Assembly: GCA_004843165.1 (NCBI GenBank)
Contig: CP039459.1
Coordinates: forward strand, 1,208,501 to 1,272,500
Direction of reading: 5' to 3'
DNA length: 64,000 nt
From: Acetobacteraceae bacterium
GTDB lineage: Bacteria; Pseudomonadota; Alphaproteobacteria; Acetobacterales; Acetobacteraceae
Positions 1 through 8,125 of the stretch are shown here, piece by piece. The notes beneath the pieces were generated by a model, which saw nothing but the letters and a program-made list of their open reading frames with translations, was not told the origin of the DNA and searched no databases. The position numbers were made by a program, and so were the translations under genes. Position 1 is the first letter of the stretch. Each line of letters opens with the position of its first letter.

Positions 1-1
1 G

Positions 2-157
2 GTCGGACGTTTTGTCCTCAGCGAAATTTGGGAAAATGAGGCAGGATTTAAAGCGCATCTTGCAACGGCGCATTTTAAAAAGCTTGGGGAGACTTTAAAG
101 AAACTTTCCGGTGTACTGGATGTTATTCAGACAACACCTTTTTCAACTATGCCTTGA
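2..157 (+). CDS. C-terminal part of an antibiotic biosynthesis monooxygenase-like (ABM) protein, cut by the window edge
   Basis: The frame is open from base 2 to a TGA at 155-157 and gives 51 residues. They contain a glutamate-tryptophan motif (SEIWENEAGF) followed by HLATAHF about ten residues later. This spacing matches the C-terminal half of small ABM-fold monooxygenases or quinol monooxygenase (YgiN) relatives, in which the histidines line the cavity. The start lies outside the window, so total length and a second domain cannot be judged. Family assignment rests on the motif only. A close relative of unknown function is equally possible. Confidence 0.6.
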   Translation, partial: VGRFVLSEIWENEAGFKAHLATAHFKKLGETLKKLSGVLDVIQTTPFSTMP

Positions 158-217
158 GCTGAGAGTAGCTTAAAAAGAATATATTTTTAGTCAGCTTTTT
201 AATAGAAGGCATAAGAG

Positions 218-1168
218 ATGGCAGATTATCGACTTGGGATTGATCTCGGCGGAACAAAAATTGAAATTGTCGCTATTGATCGTGAGGGGAAAGAAGTCCT
301 TAAACAACGTGTTCCAACACCGCATGGGGAATATGAAAAAACCGTTCTTGCCGTTCGTGATATTGTGTTGGATGCAGAGGCGAAGTTAAATTGTATCCCT
401 GGTAGCCGTGTTGCTGCAGGGCAGGCCAGCTCAACGCTTGGGATTGGCTGTCCGGGTTCAATCGTTCCGCAAACAGGTCTTTTGGATCATTGCAATGCGA
501 CTTGGTTAAATGGCAAAGCTTTTGACAAGGATATTGAGCTTGCCTTAGGCCGTCCAATTCGTATGGAAAATGACGCAAATTGTTTTGCGCTTTCTGAAGC
601 TGTTGATGGCGCAGGTATGGGAAAATCTGTTGTTTTTGGTACGATTTTTGGTACGGGGATGGGCGCTGGAATTGTTGCCAATGGCCGTTTACTTTCAGGT
701 CTGCATCGTCTTGCAGGGGAGTGGGGGCATACGCCATTGCCGTGGGTAAAAGACACAGACCTGCCTTTGCGTCCTTGTTTCTGCGGTCAGATAGGCTGTC
801 AGGAGCGTTATCTTTGCGGGGAGGCGTTGGCGACAGATTGGCTTGGTGAAGGGCACCATTCTGCAAAAGGTATTGCCGAGGCATTGGAAGCTGGTGATGC
901 AAAAGCAGAAAAGGCGGTCGCCCTTTTTGTTGACCGTATGGCACGTGCTTGCGCCCGTGTGATTGATTTTCTTGATCCTGATGTCATTGTGCTTGGTGGC
1001 GGGGTGACAAATTTGCCTAATCTGTGTGAAAAAGTTAGCGGAAAGCTTGCAGAACATATTACAGGCGGTTTCCCTTGCGAGACTCCTATCGTTATGAATC
1101 AGCATGGTGATAGTTCTGGTGTCCGTGGAGCCGCATGGCTTTGGGATGTGCAAGAAACAGGCGCTTGA
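218..1168 (+). CDS. mak: ROK-family sugar kinase, probably fructokinase
   Basis: A 316-residue ROK kinase that would phosphorylate a free hexose (probably fructose) with ATP in the cytoplasm. The N-terminal phosphate-binding motif DLGGTK is at residues 9-14 and the catalytic aspartate is in the ENDAN motif (D119). The ROK zinc site is complete: H171 and the cysteines in CFCGQIGC (187, 189, 194). Length is slightly above the usual 300 because of a short insertion near residues 62-74. Fructokinase (Mak type) fits best because of the PLP-W segment after the zinc histidine, but glucokinase or N-acetylhexosamine kinase activity cannot be excluded. A GH32 fructosidase is encoded elsewhere in the window (39502-41235), which makes fructose a sensible substrate. 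A clear terminator follows, so it is probably transcribed alone. Confidence 0.85.
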   Translation: MADYRLGIDLGGTKIEIVAIDREGKEVLKQRVPTPHGEYEKTVLAVRDIVLDAEAKLNCIPGSRVAAGQASSTLGIGCPGSIVPQTGLLDHCNATWLNGKAFDKDIELALGRPIRMENDANCFALSEAVDGAGMGKSVVFGTIFGTGMGAGIVANGRLLSGLHRLAGEWGHTPLPWVKDTDLPLRPCFCGQIGCQERYLCGEALATDWLGEGHHSAKGIAEALEAGDAKAEKAVALFVDRMARACARVIDFLDPDVIVLGGGVTNLPNLCEKVSGKLAEHITGGFPCETPIVMNQHGDSSGVRGAAWLWDVQETGA

Positions 1169-1223
1169 GATAAGCCATAAGCCTGTGGGATACTTATTTT
1201 AAGAAAATTTGAAATATTTCCTG

Positions 1224-1252
1224 AAAATCCTCGCCAAAGGCGGGGATTTTTT
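1224..1252 (+). terminator. Rho-independent terminator after mak
   Basis: AAAATCCTCGCC and GGCGGGGATTTTTT pair around a three-base AAA loop (one G-U pair) and end in a T run. It lies 56 bases after the kinase stop and just ahead of the HNH gene. Confidence 0.8.
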
Positions 1253-1271
1253 GATTTGTTGAAAGCAATTT

Positions 1272-1967
1272 ATGTCTGCATTAGCGTTTAAGAAATTAAC
1301 ACAGGCAGAAGCCGTTCTCTGGGTTTTGGAAAGCACGGGTTTGGCGCTTACAAGACATGAAATTTTAGCAATTTTGACAGATAAAGATTTATGTGAATTT
1401 GGCGGTAATACACCTAGCCAGACAGTTTCTCGTATTCTTTCAACAACAGTTAAAAATGCGCCTACCCGTTTAAGGCGTGTGGATAAGGCACGTTATTTAG
1501 CCCTTAAACCACAAACAGATCCTTTCCTCTTTAATGCAGAGGATCAGAATATACAGCTTCTTTTAGATAATGATTTTTTACCTAAAACGGAAAAAGAGCG
1601 TTTGGTAAAGGTTCGTTTAGGGCAGTATTTATTTCGGAAAAAACTAGATGAATTTTGGCATGGAAGCTGTGCATTGACAGGATTTAAACAGCGCCAAGCG
1701 CTTAGAGCCTCTCATATTATTCCGTGGCGTGAAAAAGCCTCTTATCGCCTAGATCCAGATAATGGACTTTTACTACGGGCCGATATTGATGCGCTTTTTG
1801 ATTCATATTTGATTTCTTTTACCTCTGCTGGTGAATTGCTTTTAGCGCGGCAATTAGAGAGGGAAGATCGTAAAATGTTGCCAAGAGAAGGAACGCTTTT
1901 ACGTCATCGCCTAAATGAAAAACAAAAAATTTATTTAGAAGAGCATTGTTACCATTTTTTACGATAA
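1272..1967 (+). CDS. HARE-HTH domain fused to HNH endonuclease
   Basis: A 231-residue protein with two parts. Residues about 8-80 (LTQAEAVLWVLES through RARYLAL-like end) resemble the HARE-HTH winged helix known from RNA polymerase delta, ASXL proteins and some restriction enzymes, where it is thought to read modified or structured DNA. Residues about 130-190 form an HNH nuclease of the HNH_2 type: C133 in CALTG, the SHIIPW histidine near 148, then DNGLLL and DIDALFDSYLI with the metal-binding Asn, Asp and Phe context. This suggests a DNA-cutting enzyme with its own DNA reader. No methyltransferase or specificity gene is next to it, so it may be a stand-alone modification-dependent nuclease. 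It is flanked by terminators on both sides, as expected for an independent unit. Confidence 0.75.
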   Translation: MSALAFKKLTQAEAVLWVLESTGLALTRHEILAILTDKDLCEFGGNTPSQTVSRILSTTVKNAPTRLRRVDKARYLALKPQTDPFLFNAEDQNIQLLLDNDFLPKTEKERLVKVRLGQYLFRKKLDEFWHGSCALTGFKQRQALRASHIIPWREKASYRLDPDNGLLLRADIDALFDSYLISFTSAGELLLARQLEREDRKMLPREGTLLRHRLNEKQKIYLEEHCYHFLR

Positions 1968-2004
1968 TTTTGTCTTTTTATCGGGATTTTATAGAGAAAT
2001 ATAA

Positions 2005-2031
2005 AAACCCCCACTAAAAAGTAGGGGGTTT
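2005..2031. terminator. Bidirectional terminator between the HNH gene and serA
   Basis: AAACCCCC and GGGGGTTT pair around a short loop, with A runs on one side and T runs on the other. It sits between two convergent genes and can serve both. Confidence 0.75.
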
Positions 2032-2043
2032 GCTTTAGGTGAT

Positions 2044-3639
2044 TTACTCAATATTGAAACTTAAAGACCTTGCCTCGTGGACACTTGGATTTTTTAAGAT
2101 TTTCTTGAGGATTTTTGAGTCAATTTTTGCATCGACAGAAATCAGCGCAATCGCTTTGCCTTCTTCTTTTTTCCGTCCAAGTTGGAAGCTTGCAATATTG
2201 ATTTCAGCTTCCCCTAATGTTGCTCCGACAGAGCCGATAATGCCAGGAATATCCTTATTGGCAAGATAGACCATGTAAGGGTTTACTTCCGTATCCATAT
2301 TGATTCCCTGAATTTGAATCAGGCGAGGTTTGAGGTCAGAGAAAACCGTTCCGGCAACCGATAAAGTGCCTGTTTCGGTCTTAACGGTGAGCTTAATAAA
2401 CCCGTCATAAACACCGCTTTTATCCCGTGTAACTTCGGAAAGAAGAATGCCTTTTTCCTTAATTAAGGTTGGGGCAGACACCATATTTATATCGGTTGCA
2501 TGGGCGCGTAAAAATCCTGCAAGCAAAGCACTGGTTAAGGCTTTTGTATTCATTCCAGCAGGGGCGCCGTCATAGAGAATTTCTATTTCTTTGGCCGCAC
2601 TTTCCTGCATTTGACCGATAAAGGAGCCGAGAACATCTGCCAAACGGATCAGCGGTTTGAGGCGTGGTGCTTCGTCAGCAGTAATGGCAGGCATATTCAG
2701 GGCATTTGTGACAGCACCACGGATGAGATAATCCGAAATCTGCTCCGCCACTTGAAGGGCAACATTTTCTTGCGCCTCATTGGTGGAGGCACCAAGATGC
2801 GGAGTGCAAACAACATTCGGTAAACCGAAAAGTGGACTTTCTTTGGCAGGTTCCGTTTCGAACACGTCAAAGGCAGCTCCGGCGACATGAGCTGATTTGA
2901 GCGCTTCTGCGAGGGCTACCTCATCAACCAATCCGCCTCTGGCGCAATTGATAAGACGAACCCCTTTTTTTGTTTTGGCAATATTTGCTTTGTTAAGAAT
3001 ATTTTTTGTTTTTTCTGTTTTTGGCACATGAAGCGTAATGAAATCAGCCTTTGCCAAAAGCGTCTCCAGATCCACTTTGGTGACACCAATTTCTTTGGCA
3101 CGTTCCGCAGAGAGGAAGGGGTCATACGCTAAAACATGCATTTTGAGTCCCAAAGCCCGTGCACAAACGATGGAGCCAATATTACCTGCCCCAATCACAC
3201 CAAGGGTTTTCCCGGTGATCTCAACGCCCATAAAACGGGATTTTTCCCATTTTCCAGCATGGGTGGAGGTGTTGGCTTCTGGGATTTGACGAGCCACAGC
3301 AAACATGAGTGCAATGGCATGTTCCGCCGTTGTGATCGCATTGCCAAAAGGTGTATTCATCACAATAATACCCTTTTTAGACGCTGCTGGAATATCGACA
3401 TTATCCACACCGATTCCGGCACGTCCAATCACTTTTAGTTTTTTAGCCTTTTCTAAAAGTTTGGCTGTTACCTTTGTGGCGGAGCGGATGGCAAGCCCAT
3501 CATATTGGCCAATGATTTCAGCCAGTTTTTCTTTGTCTTTTCCGAGATCAGGCTGAAAATCAACCTCGATGCCACGATCACGGAAAATTTGGATAGCGGT
3601 TTCCGAAAGTTTGTCGGAAACGAGAACACGAGGTGCCAT
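2044..3639 (-). CDS. serA: D-3-phosphoglycerate dehydrogenase
   Basis: First step of serine synthesis: NAD-dependent oxidation of 3-phosphoglycerate to 3-phosphohydroxypyruvate. The 531-residue protein is the long form. It has the catalytic and Rossmann domains (GRAGIGVDN, LGVIGAGNIG, then the ARGG and PHLGAST motifs), an intervening domain, and a C-terminal ACT domain (DIPGIIGSVGATLG) that usually senses serine. I start it at the ATG at 3639 because AAAGG lies upstream at good spacing. The ATG six codons earlier (3657) has no ribosome binding site. It follows serC by 45 bases on the same strand, so the two form a serine operon, and a terminator follows the stop. Confidence 0.95.
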   Translation of the reverse strand: MAPRVLVSDKLSETAIQIFRDRGIEVDFQPDLGKDKEKLAEIIGQYDGLAIRSATKVTAKLLEKAKKLKVIGRAGIGVDNVDIPAASKKGIIVMNTPFGNAITTAEHAIALMFAVARQIPEANTSTHAGKWEKSRFMGVEITGKTLGVIGAGNIGSIVCARALGLKMHVLAYDPFLSAERAKEIGVTKVDLETLLAKADFITLHVPKTEKTKNILNKANIAKTKKGVRLINCARGGLVDEVALAEALKSAHVAGAAFDVFETEPAKESPLFGLPNVVCTPHLGASTNEAQENVALQVAEQISDYLIRGAVTNALNMPAITADEAPRLKPLIRLADVLGSFIGQMQESAAKEIEILYDGAPAGMNTKALTSALLAGFLRAHATDINMVSAPTLIKEKGILLSEVTRDKSGVYDGFIKLTVKTETGTLSVAGTVFSDLKPRLIQIQGINMDTEVNPYMVYLANKDIPGIIGSVGATLGEAEINIASFQLGRKKEEGKAIALISVDAKIDSKILKKILKNPSVHEARSLSFNIE

Positions 3640-3684
3640 AAAAAGGAAACCTTTCATGTAAAAGAAGGAAGAATATTTTTAAAT

Positions 3685-4854
3685 TTAGGCGGAAAGGGCT
3701 GCTTTTTGCGTTTCGTATGCCCAAGAGAGCCAAGGCATTAATGCTTTAAGGTCAGAAGTTTCAATCGTTGCACCCGTCCAAATTCGAAGTCCCGCAGGTG
3801 CATCCCGATAGGCACCAATGTCAAAAGCAATTTTTTCCTTTTCGAGAAGGGCTGCAATGCGCTTGGCAAAATCTGCCTGTTCTTTTGGCGTAAGCTTGGT
3901 GATCTCAGGATCAACAATTTTCAGGCAAACGGAAGTATTGGATTGGGTTTTGGGATCAATAGCTAAATTGGCAATCCAGTCATTTTCAGCAACAAAATGA
4001 TGAATGATTTCAGCATTTTTATTCGCCCGCTGGATAAGCGCCTCTAAACCACCAAGTTTTTTACCCCATTTAAGGGCATCAAGATAATCTTCGACACAGA
4101 GCATAGAAGGCGTGTTAATAGTTGCGCCTTCAAAAAGCCCTTCAATCAATTTTCCGCCTTTGGTCATGCGAAAAATCTTTGGAAGCGGCCAAGCCGGTAC
4201 ATAGCTTTCCAGTCGTTCCACCGCACGGGGAGAAAGGACGAGCATACCATGAGCCCCCTCGCCACCGAGGACTTTTTGCCAAGAGAAAGTTGTGACATCA
4301 AGTTTTGTAAAATCAAGATCCACAGCAAAAGCCGCAGAGGTTGCATCACAAATGGTCAGGCCTTTTCGATCTGTTGGAATGAAATCCGCATTTGGTAAAC
4401 GTACACCCGATGTCGTGCCATTCCATGTAAAGACGACATCCCGGTTAAAATTGAGTTCGGTGAGATCTGGAAGATGGCCATAATCTGCCTCGAAACGGCG
4501 TACATCAGAAAGCTTTAACTGTTTGACAACATCTGTAACCCAGCCAGCACCAAAGCTTTCCCAAGCTAAAATATCTACCCCACGTTCGCCTAAGAGCGAC
4601 CAAAGGGACATTTCCACCGCACCTGTATCAGAGGCAGGCACAATGGCAACCCGATAATCTTGGGGAATTTTGAGAATTTCTTTTGTGAGGTCAATCGCTT
4701 CTTTAAGCTTTGCCTTGCCAATTTTGGCACGATGAGAGCGGCCAAAAGGGGTGTCTTTAAGGGCTTCAAGAGACCAGTTAGGGCGCTTTGCGCAGGGACC
4801 AGACGAGTAGCATGGGTTGCCAGGACGCAATTCGGGCATCGTAATCTTTTTCAT
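3685..4854 (-). CDS. serC: Phosphoserine aminotransferase, alphaproteobacterial type
   Basis: Converts 3-phosphohydroxypyruvate and glutamate to phosphoserine and 2-oxoglutarate; PLP enzyme. The 389-residue sequence starts with the proline-rich N-terminus and the [11 protein letters not shown] segment typical of the alphaproteobacterial SerC subgroup. The PLP lysine is K194 in [10 protein letters not shown], preceded by the CDATSAAFA aspartate loop. The start codon has AAGGATAGG upstream. It is the first gene of a serC-serA operon whose 5' leader may be structured (see 4858-4934). Confidence 0.95.
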   Translation of the reverse strand: MKKITMPELRPGNPCYSSGPCAKRPNWSLEALKDTPFGRSHRAKIGKAKLKEAIDLTKEILKIPQDYRVAIVPASDTGAVEMSLWSLLGERGVDILAWESFGAGWVTDVVKQLKLSDVRRFEADYGHLPDLTELNFNRDVVFTWNGTTSGVRLPNADFIPTDRKGLTICDATSAAFAVDLDFTKLDVTTFSWQKVLGGEGAHGMLVLSPRAVERLESYVPAWPLPKIFRMTKGGKLIEGLFEGATINTPSMLCVEDYLDALKWGKKLGGLEALIQRANKNAEIIHHFVAENDWIANLAIDPKTQSNTSVCLKIVDPEITKLTPKEQADFAKRIAALLEKEKIAFDIGAYRDAPAGLRIWTGATIETSDLKALMPWLSWAYETQKAALSA

Positions 4855-4857
4855 TTT

Positions 4858-4934
4858 TACCTATCCTTACAGATATGCGCTCTACGTTAGGGTAGAGTGT
4901 CCTGCCCCCTTTATCCGCCTTTTTTGAAAAAAGG
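4858..4934 (-). promoter_or_regulatory. Candidate structured 5' leader of serC
   Basis: Upstream of serC, minus strand, there is a hairpin with CTCTAC and GTAGAG arms (4880-4897), just before the AAGGATAGG ribosome binding site. There is also a near-perfect AT-rich palindrome of 17 bases (4918-4934). Alphaproteobacterial serC genes often carry a conserved leader called the serC RNA motif. The position fits, but I could not compare it to the family covariance model. The palindrome could instead be a weak terminator of the preceding minus-strand gene at 4970. Confidence 0.35.
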
Positions 4935-4969
4935 GTCAAGGATATTTTTTAATTTTTTGAAAAAAGGAA

Positions 4970-6145
4970 TTAGTGGCGGATCAAAAGATAATTGACTTGA
5001 ACATCAATATCGAAATGATCGCCTTTCATATCTTCGGGGACATCGGGGAGTTTCTGCCCTTGGAAAATACTTACGGTCGCAACATCCAAAGAGGCAACGC
5101 CAGAGGGGCCTTTAACAAAAACTTGCTGAACATGCCCTTTACGATCCAGACGGACATGTACAGAGGTAGCCCCTTCAAGTTCTTGGCGGACGGCATCGTC
5201 AGGATAGAAAATATGGTTACGAATCCACGCATCCAGCTCGGCGCCGTAATCAGAACTGACACCTTTGATCGTACTGCTGCTGGAATAAGGGGCATTGATT
5301 TTACCATTGACACTCAGCGGGCCCATGACGCCCATATCAATCGCCCCTTTATTGCCGCCTTTTTGGCCTTTTTTATGGCGCATATCGTTAGGATCACCGT
5401 CAAAGCTGATGTCGGTTAAATGGGCAAAGGGGTTATTGGCGCTTTTGGAGGTGCTGATTTTAGAGGCATTTGCATTGGCTTGCGCCTCTGTCTTCGTTGG
5501 ACTTGGTTTTTTTGCCTCAGGTTTTTCTTTTGGATTCTGTGCGGCAATTTCGCCGGTCTCTGAAAGATTTTCAGGGGGAACAGGTGGGGCAACAGGCGTT
5601 TTGGCAGGTGTTGGATTGGGCTGAGGTGCCGCTGTCGGTGGCGGTGGCGTACTGCCACCACCTTGTTCTTTTACACGCTCCCCTTTAACAGAATTCATCG
5701 CAGGTGGTGCAAAAATCATTTCCATTTGCGGCGCATCCGCTTGCTGATCTCCCCCCATCGACTTATGCGCAAAATTGACGAAAAGAAGAGCAAAAATAGC
5801 GCTATGTGTGAAGAGGGAGGCCGCAACACCACCAAGAATCCCTGTATCCACCCAAATATTTTTGGGAGTGAGGCGGTTGCGAACAGCGGGCGGAAAGCTG
5901 TAGCGGGTATTTTTTGGAGTGGCAGAATTTTGCTCTAAAGCCGAAGCAACGATGCCATCAGGTCGAAAAGAGGCATGAATTTTAGATGAAAAATTTGCAG
6001 GGTAGCGTGGTAAATGCGAAATTTCTTCGGAAATATTCTTTAAAAATTTTGCAGAATGTGGAGAAAGACGAGAATGACTTTGAGCTGGAATCGCTCGGAA
6101 ATTTTTCTCGGTTTGAAAATTCTCTTCCCCATAATTTGGGCGCAA
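4970..6145 (-). CDS. TonB-family energy-transducer-like protein
   Basis: A 391-residue inner-membrane protein of TonB architecture: a cytoplasmic N-terminal part, one membrane segment near residues 101-125 (ILGGVAASLFTHSAIFALLF), a Pro/Ala/Lys-rich periplasmic spacer (about 140-235) and a C-terminal TonB-like domain (DAWIRNHIFYPDDAVRQ...). It would couple proton motive force to outer-membrane receptors, and three complete receptors lie in this window. The N-terminal extension before the membrane segment, about 100 residues, is unusually long. The only standard start is a TTG at 6145. The same frame stays open about 120 bases further upstream, with protein-like composition but no ATG, GTG or TTG, so the true 5' end is uncertain. 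No ExbB or ExbD gene is adjacent. Confidence 0.7.
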   Translation of the reverse strand: MRPNYGEENFQTEKNFRAIPAQSHSRLSPHSAKFLKNISEEISHLPRYPANFSSKIHASFRPDGIVASALEQNSATPKNTRYSFPPAVRNRLTPKNIWVDTGILGGVAASLFTHSAIFALLFVNFAHKSMGGDQQADAPQMEMIFAPPAMNSVKGERVKEQGGGSTPPPPTAAPQPNPTPAKTPVAPPVPPENLSETGEIAAQNPKEKPEAKKPSPTKTEAQANANASKISTSKSANNPFAHLTDISFDGDPNDMRHKKGQKGGNKGAIDMGVMGPLSVNGKINAPYSSSSTIKGVSSDYGAELDAWIRNHIFYPDDAVRQELEGATSVHVRLDRKGHVQQVFVKGPSGVASLDVATVSIFQGQKLPDVPEDMKGDHFDIDVQVNYLLIRH

Positions 6146-6157
6146 AGCCTCCCTTCG

Positions 6158-6185
6158 GCCTAAAGGGCGGAGTTTGCCTTTAGGC
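6158..6185. other. Strong hairpin just upstream of the TonB-like gene
   Basis: GCCTAAAGG and CCTTTAGGC pair nearly perfectly around about ten bases. It lies within 15-40 bases of the TTG start of the minus-strand gene and could sequester or expose that start. It has no T run and is therefore not a typical terminator. Confidence 0.4.
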
Positions 6186-6376
6186 GTTGCATCTTCAGAA
6201 CTACTGAAGCGAACATGTCGCGCATCACTGGCGCTTGAAGAGGAAGGATGAAAAAGAGATATGGGAAAACTTTGGGGTTAAATCAAAGAAAATTAAGCTT
6301 AGGAATAGGAAACTAGCAGAAAAAATCTGTTAAAAGAAAGGATAGCTCAAAAAAATAGCAGGGACACAATCTTCTT

Positions 6377-7054
6377 TTGCAAAAAAGTCACGAAATTTTA
6401 TGGAAACAGGCGGAGGAAACTCTTCGGAAAGAACCTGCGTTTAAGTTTTGGCTGGAACAGGTGAAACTCCCTCACTGGCCTTTTCAAAATTATATGTCAG
6501 AACAGGCGAGTGCAGAGGAATCTCTTGTGATTTATTTTGCGCTTATGCGTGCCGTTGTTTCTCAGCAACTTTCAACAGGAAGCGCAAAAGCTATTTTGCA
6601 AAAATTGCAAAAGATTGAAAATAATCATCTACCCTTGCCGCATCACTTTTTAACCATAAGGGATGAAACGCTAAAAGCGTGCGGGCTAAGCCGGCAAAAA
6701 ATTCGTTATTTAAGAGCGATTGCAGAAGAGGCGGAACAAAAGAAACTCCCAACGTCGCAAGAGGCATTGGCAATGGATTCCGAAGGTTTGTGTCAAAGAC
6801 TTACAGATATTCCAGGTATTGGGGATTGGAGCGCCGATATGGTGATGATTTTTGCCCTCAATCATCCTGATATTTTTGCCGTTGGAGATTATGGCGTTCG
6901 GGAAGGGTATCGTCTAATCTATCAGCTTGAAAAACAGCCCTCTCCAAAGGCGCTGGCCAAAGCAGGAGAGAGATTTTCACCTTACCGTTCTCTGCTGACA
7001 GGATATTGCTGGAGCGTGAAGGAATTTATTCAAAAACGCCGTGATTTGACGTAA
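6377..7054 (+). CDS. DNA-3-methyladenine glycosylase II (AlkA-like)
   Basis: A 225-residue HhH-GPD base-excision glycosylase. The helix-hairpin-helix is LTDIPGIGDWSADMV and the catalytic aspartate is in FAVGDYGV about 15 residues later, as in AlkA. It removes alkylated bases such as 3-methyladenine. The short length shows that the extra N-terminal domain of E. coli AlkA is missing, as in many bacterial AlkA homologues. The start is a TTG at 6377; no in-frame ATG lies near it, and the Shine-Dalgarno signal is weak (GGGAC). Neighbours are unrelated. Confidence 0.85.
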   Translation: MQKSHEILWKQAEETLRKEPAFKFWLEQVKLPHWPFQNYMSEQASAEESLVIYFALMRAVVSQQLSTGSAKAILQKLQKIENNHLPLPHHFLTIRDETLKACGLSRQKIRYLRAIAEEAEQKKLPTSQEALAMDSEGLCQRLTDIPGIGDWSADMVMIFALNHPDIFAVGDYGVREGYRLIYQLEKQPSPKALAKAGERFSPYRSLLTGYCWSVKEFIQKRRDLT

Positions 7055-7172
7055 TTTTGATACAGGTTCATAATTAAGGGTCTCTTTCTCTTTATGAAAG
7101 AGCGATAAGGGGCTTATTCATCGTAAGACCATTTTTATAAATTCTATTAAGCAACTAAAAAGAAAGCGCTGC

Positions 7173-7391
7173 ATGCCTAAAGAAGATCTGATTGAATTCA
7201 GTGGAACGGTTCAAGAATTATTGCCTAACGCAATGTTTCGGGTTTTGTTGGACAATGAACATACTATTCTTGCCCATACGAGCGGAAAAATGAGAAAAAA
7301 CCGTATTCGTGTTCTTGCGGGAGATCGGGTGAATGTCGAAATGACCCCTTATGATCTCACAAAAGGCCGGATTACCTTCCGCTTTAAATAA
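7173..7391 (+). CDS. infA: Translation initiation factor IF-1
   Basis: A 72-residue single OB-fold protein of standard length, with the conserved segments [33 protein letters not shown] and PYDLTKGRI. It binds the ribosomal A site during initiation. It heads the infA-maf-RNase-yacG order that is common in alphaproteobacteria and is followed seven bases later by maf. Confidence 0.98.
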   Translation: MPKEDLIEFSGTVQELLPNAMFRVLLDNEHTILAHTSGKMRKNRIRVLAGDRVNVEMTPYDLTKGRITFRFK

Positions 7392-7398
7392 GAAATAT

Positions 7399-8058
7399 AT
7401 GTCTCATTTATCAGGGGATGCCGTTTTGCCTTCTCCCCGCTTTGTTTTGGCCTCAGCTTCGCCTCGCCGGCAGGAGCTGCTGTCCTCTATTAATCTGATT
7501 CCGGATGAAATCTGCCCAGCAAAGATTGAGGAAATCCCCCGTAATCGGGAGACCCCACGCTTGTTTGCAGAGCGCATGGCAGAGGAAAAGGCGGCTTATG
7601 TTGCTCAGAGAATGCAGGAATCAGCACTGATTTTGGGGGCAGATTCGGTTGTTGCTGTGGGCAGACGTATCCTTGGAAAGCCTAAAGATGCGGTAGAAGC
7701 ACGGAAATTTTTTACCTTGCTTTCCGGCCGAAAACATCGGGTTTATACTGCTATCTGCCTTCTTCCAACGGTACATTATCCTCAAGGAACAAAAGCTGTT
7801 CGTGTGGTGGAAACAAGTGTGACCTTTGCACGCCTTTCCAAAGATCAGATGGATGCTTTGATTCAAGGCGGAGAATGGCAAGATAAGGCTGGCGGTTATG
7901 CCCTTCAGGGGCAGGCAGCCGCTTATATCCGTTCGATTTCCGGTAGCTCCTCGGCCGTGATTGGCTTGCCTTTGTTCGAAACAGCGCAGCTTTTTCGGGG
8001 GCAGGCTGGTCTTCGAGGGAAAAAGAGAGCTTCCGGTGATACTTATTGGCCGATTTGA
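7399..8058 (+). CDS. maf: Maf-family nucleotide pyrophosphatase
   Basis: A 219-residue house-cleaning enzyme that hydrolyses non-canonical nucleoside triphosphates (dTTP/UTP or m7GTP type). The hallmark SASPRRQELL is near the N-terminus. Two further conserved motifs follow: ADSVVAVGRRILGKP, and the KAGGYALQG segment, which favours the dTTP/UTP pyrophosphatase branch. I start it at the ATG at 7399 (seven bases after the infA stop). An upstream in-frame ATG at 7351 lies inside infA and would add unrelated residues. Confidence 0.93.
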   Translation: MSHLSGDAVLPSPRFVLASASPRRQELLSSINLIPDEICPAKIEEIPRNRETPRLFAERMAEEKAAYVAQRMQESALILGADSVVAVGRRILGKPKDAVEARKFFTLLSGRKHRVYTAICLLPTVHYPQGTKAVRVVETSVTFARLSKDQMDALIQGGEWQDKAGGYALQGQAAAYIRSISGSSSAVIGLPLFETAQLFRGQAGLRGKKRASGDTYWPI

Positions 8059-8064
8059 GTGTGT

Positions 8065-8090
8065 AAGAGCTGTATAGAACAGCTCTTTTC
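8065..8090 (+). terminator. Hairpin with short T run between maf and the RNase gene
   Basis: AAGAGCTGT and ACAGCTCTT form a perfect nine-base stem around a five-base loop, followed by only four T. It begins seven bases after the maf stop and could reduce transcription into the downstream gene, or stabilise processed ends. Confidence 0.55.
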
Positions 8091-8125
8091 CCATTTCATC
8101 CCACGGTTAAAAAGAGAGGAATGAG

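Noticed and set aside
300..944. Long open frame on the minus strand inside mak
   Set aside because: It lies fully within a well-supported gene, lacks a ribosome binding site and has low-complexity Gln/Leu composition typical of antisense shadows.
1272..1967. Complete restriction-modification system
   Set aside because: No methyltransferase or specificity subunit is adjacent; only the nuclease-like protein is present.
4858..4934. SAM-II or other known ligand-binding riboswitch before serC
   Set aside because: The characteristic SAM-II core is not present; only a simple hairpin and an AT palindrome can be supported.
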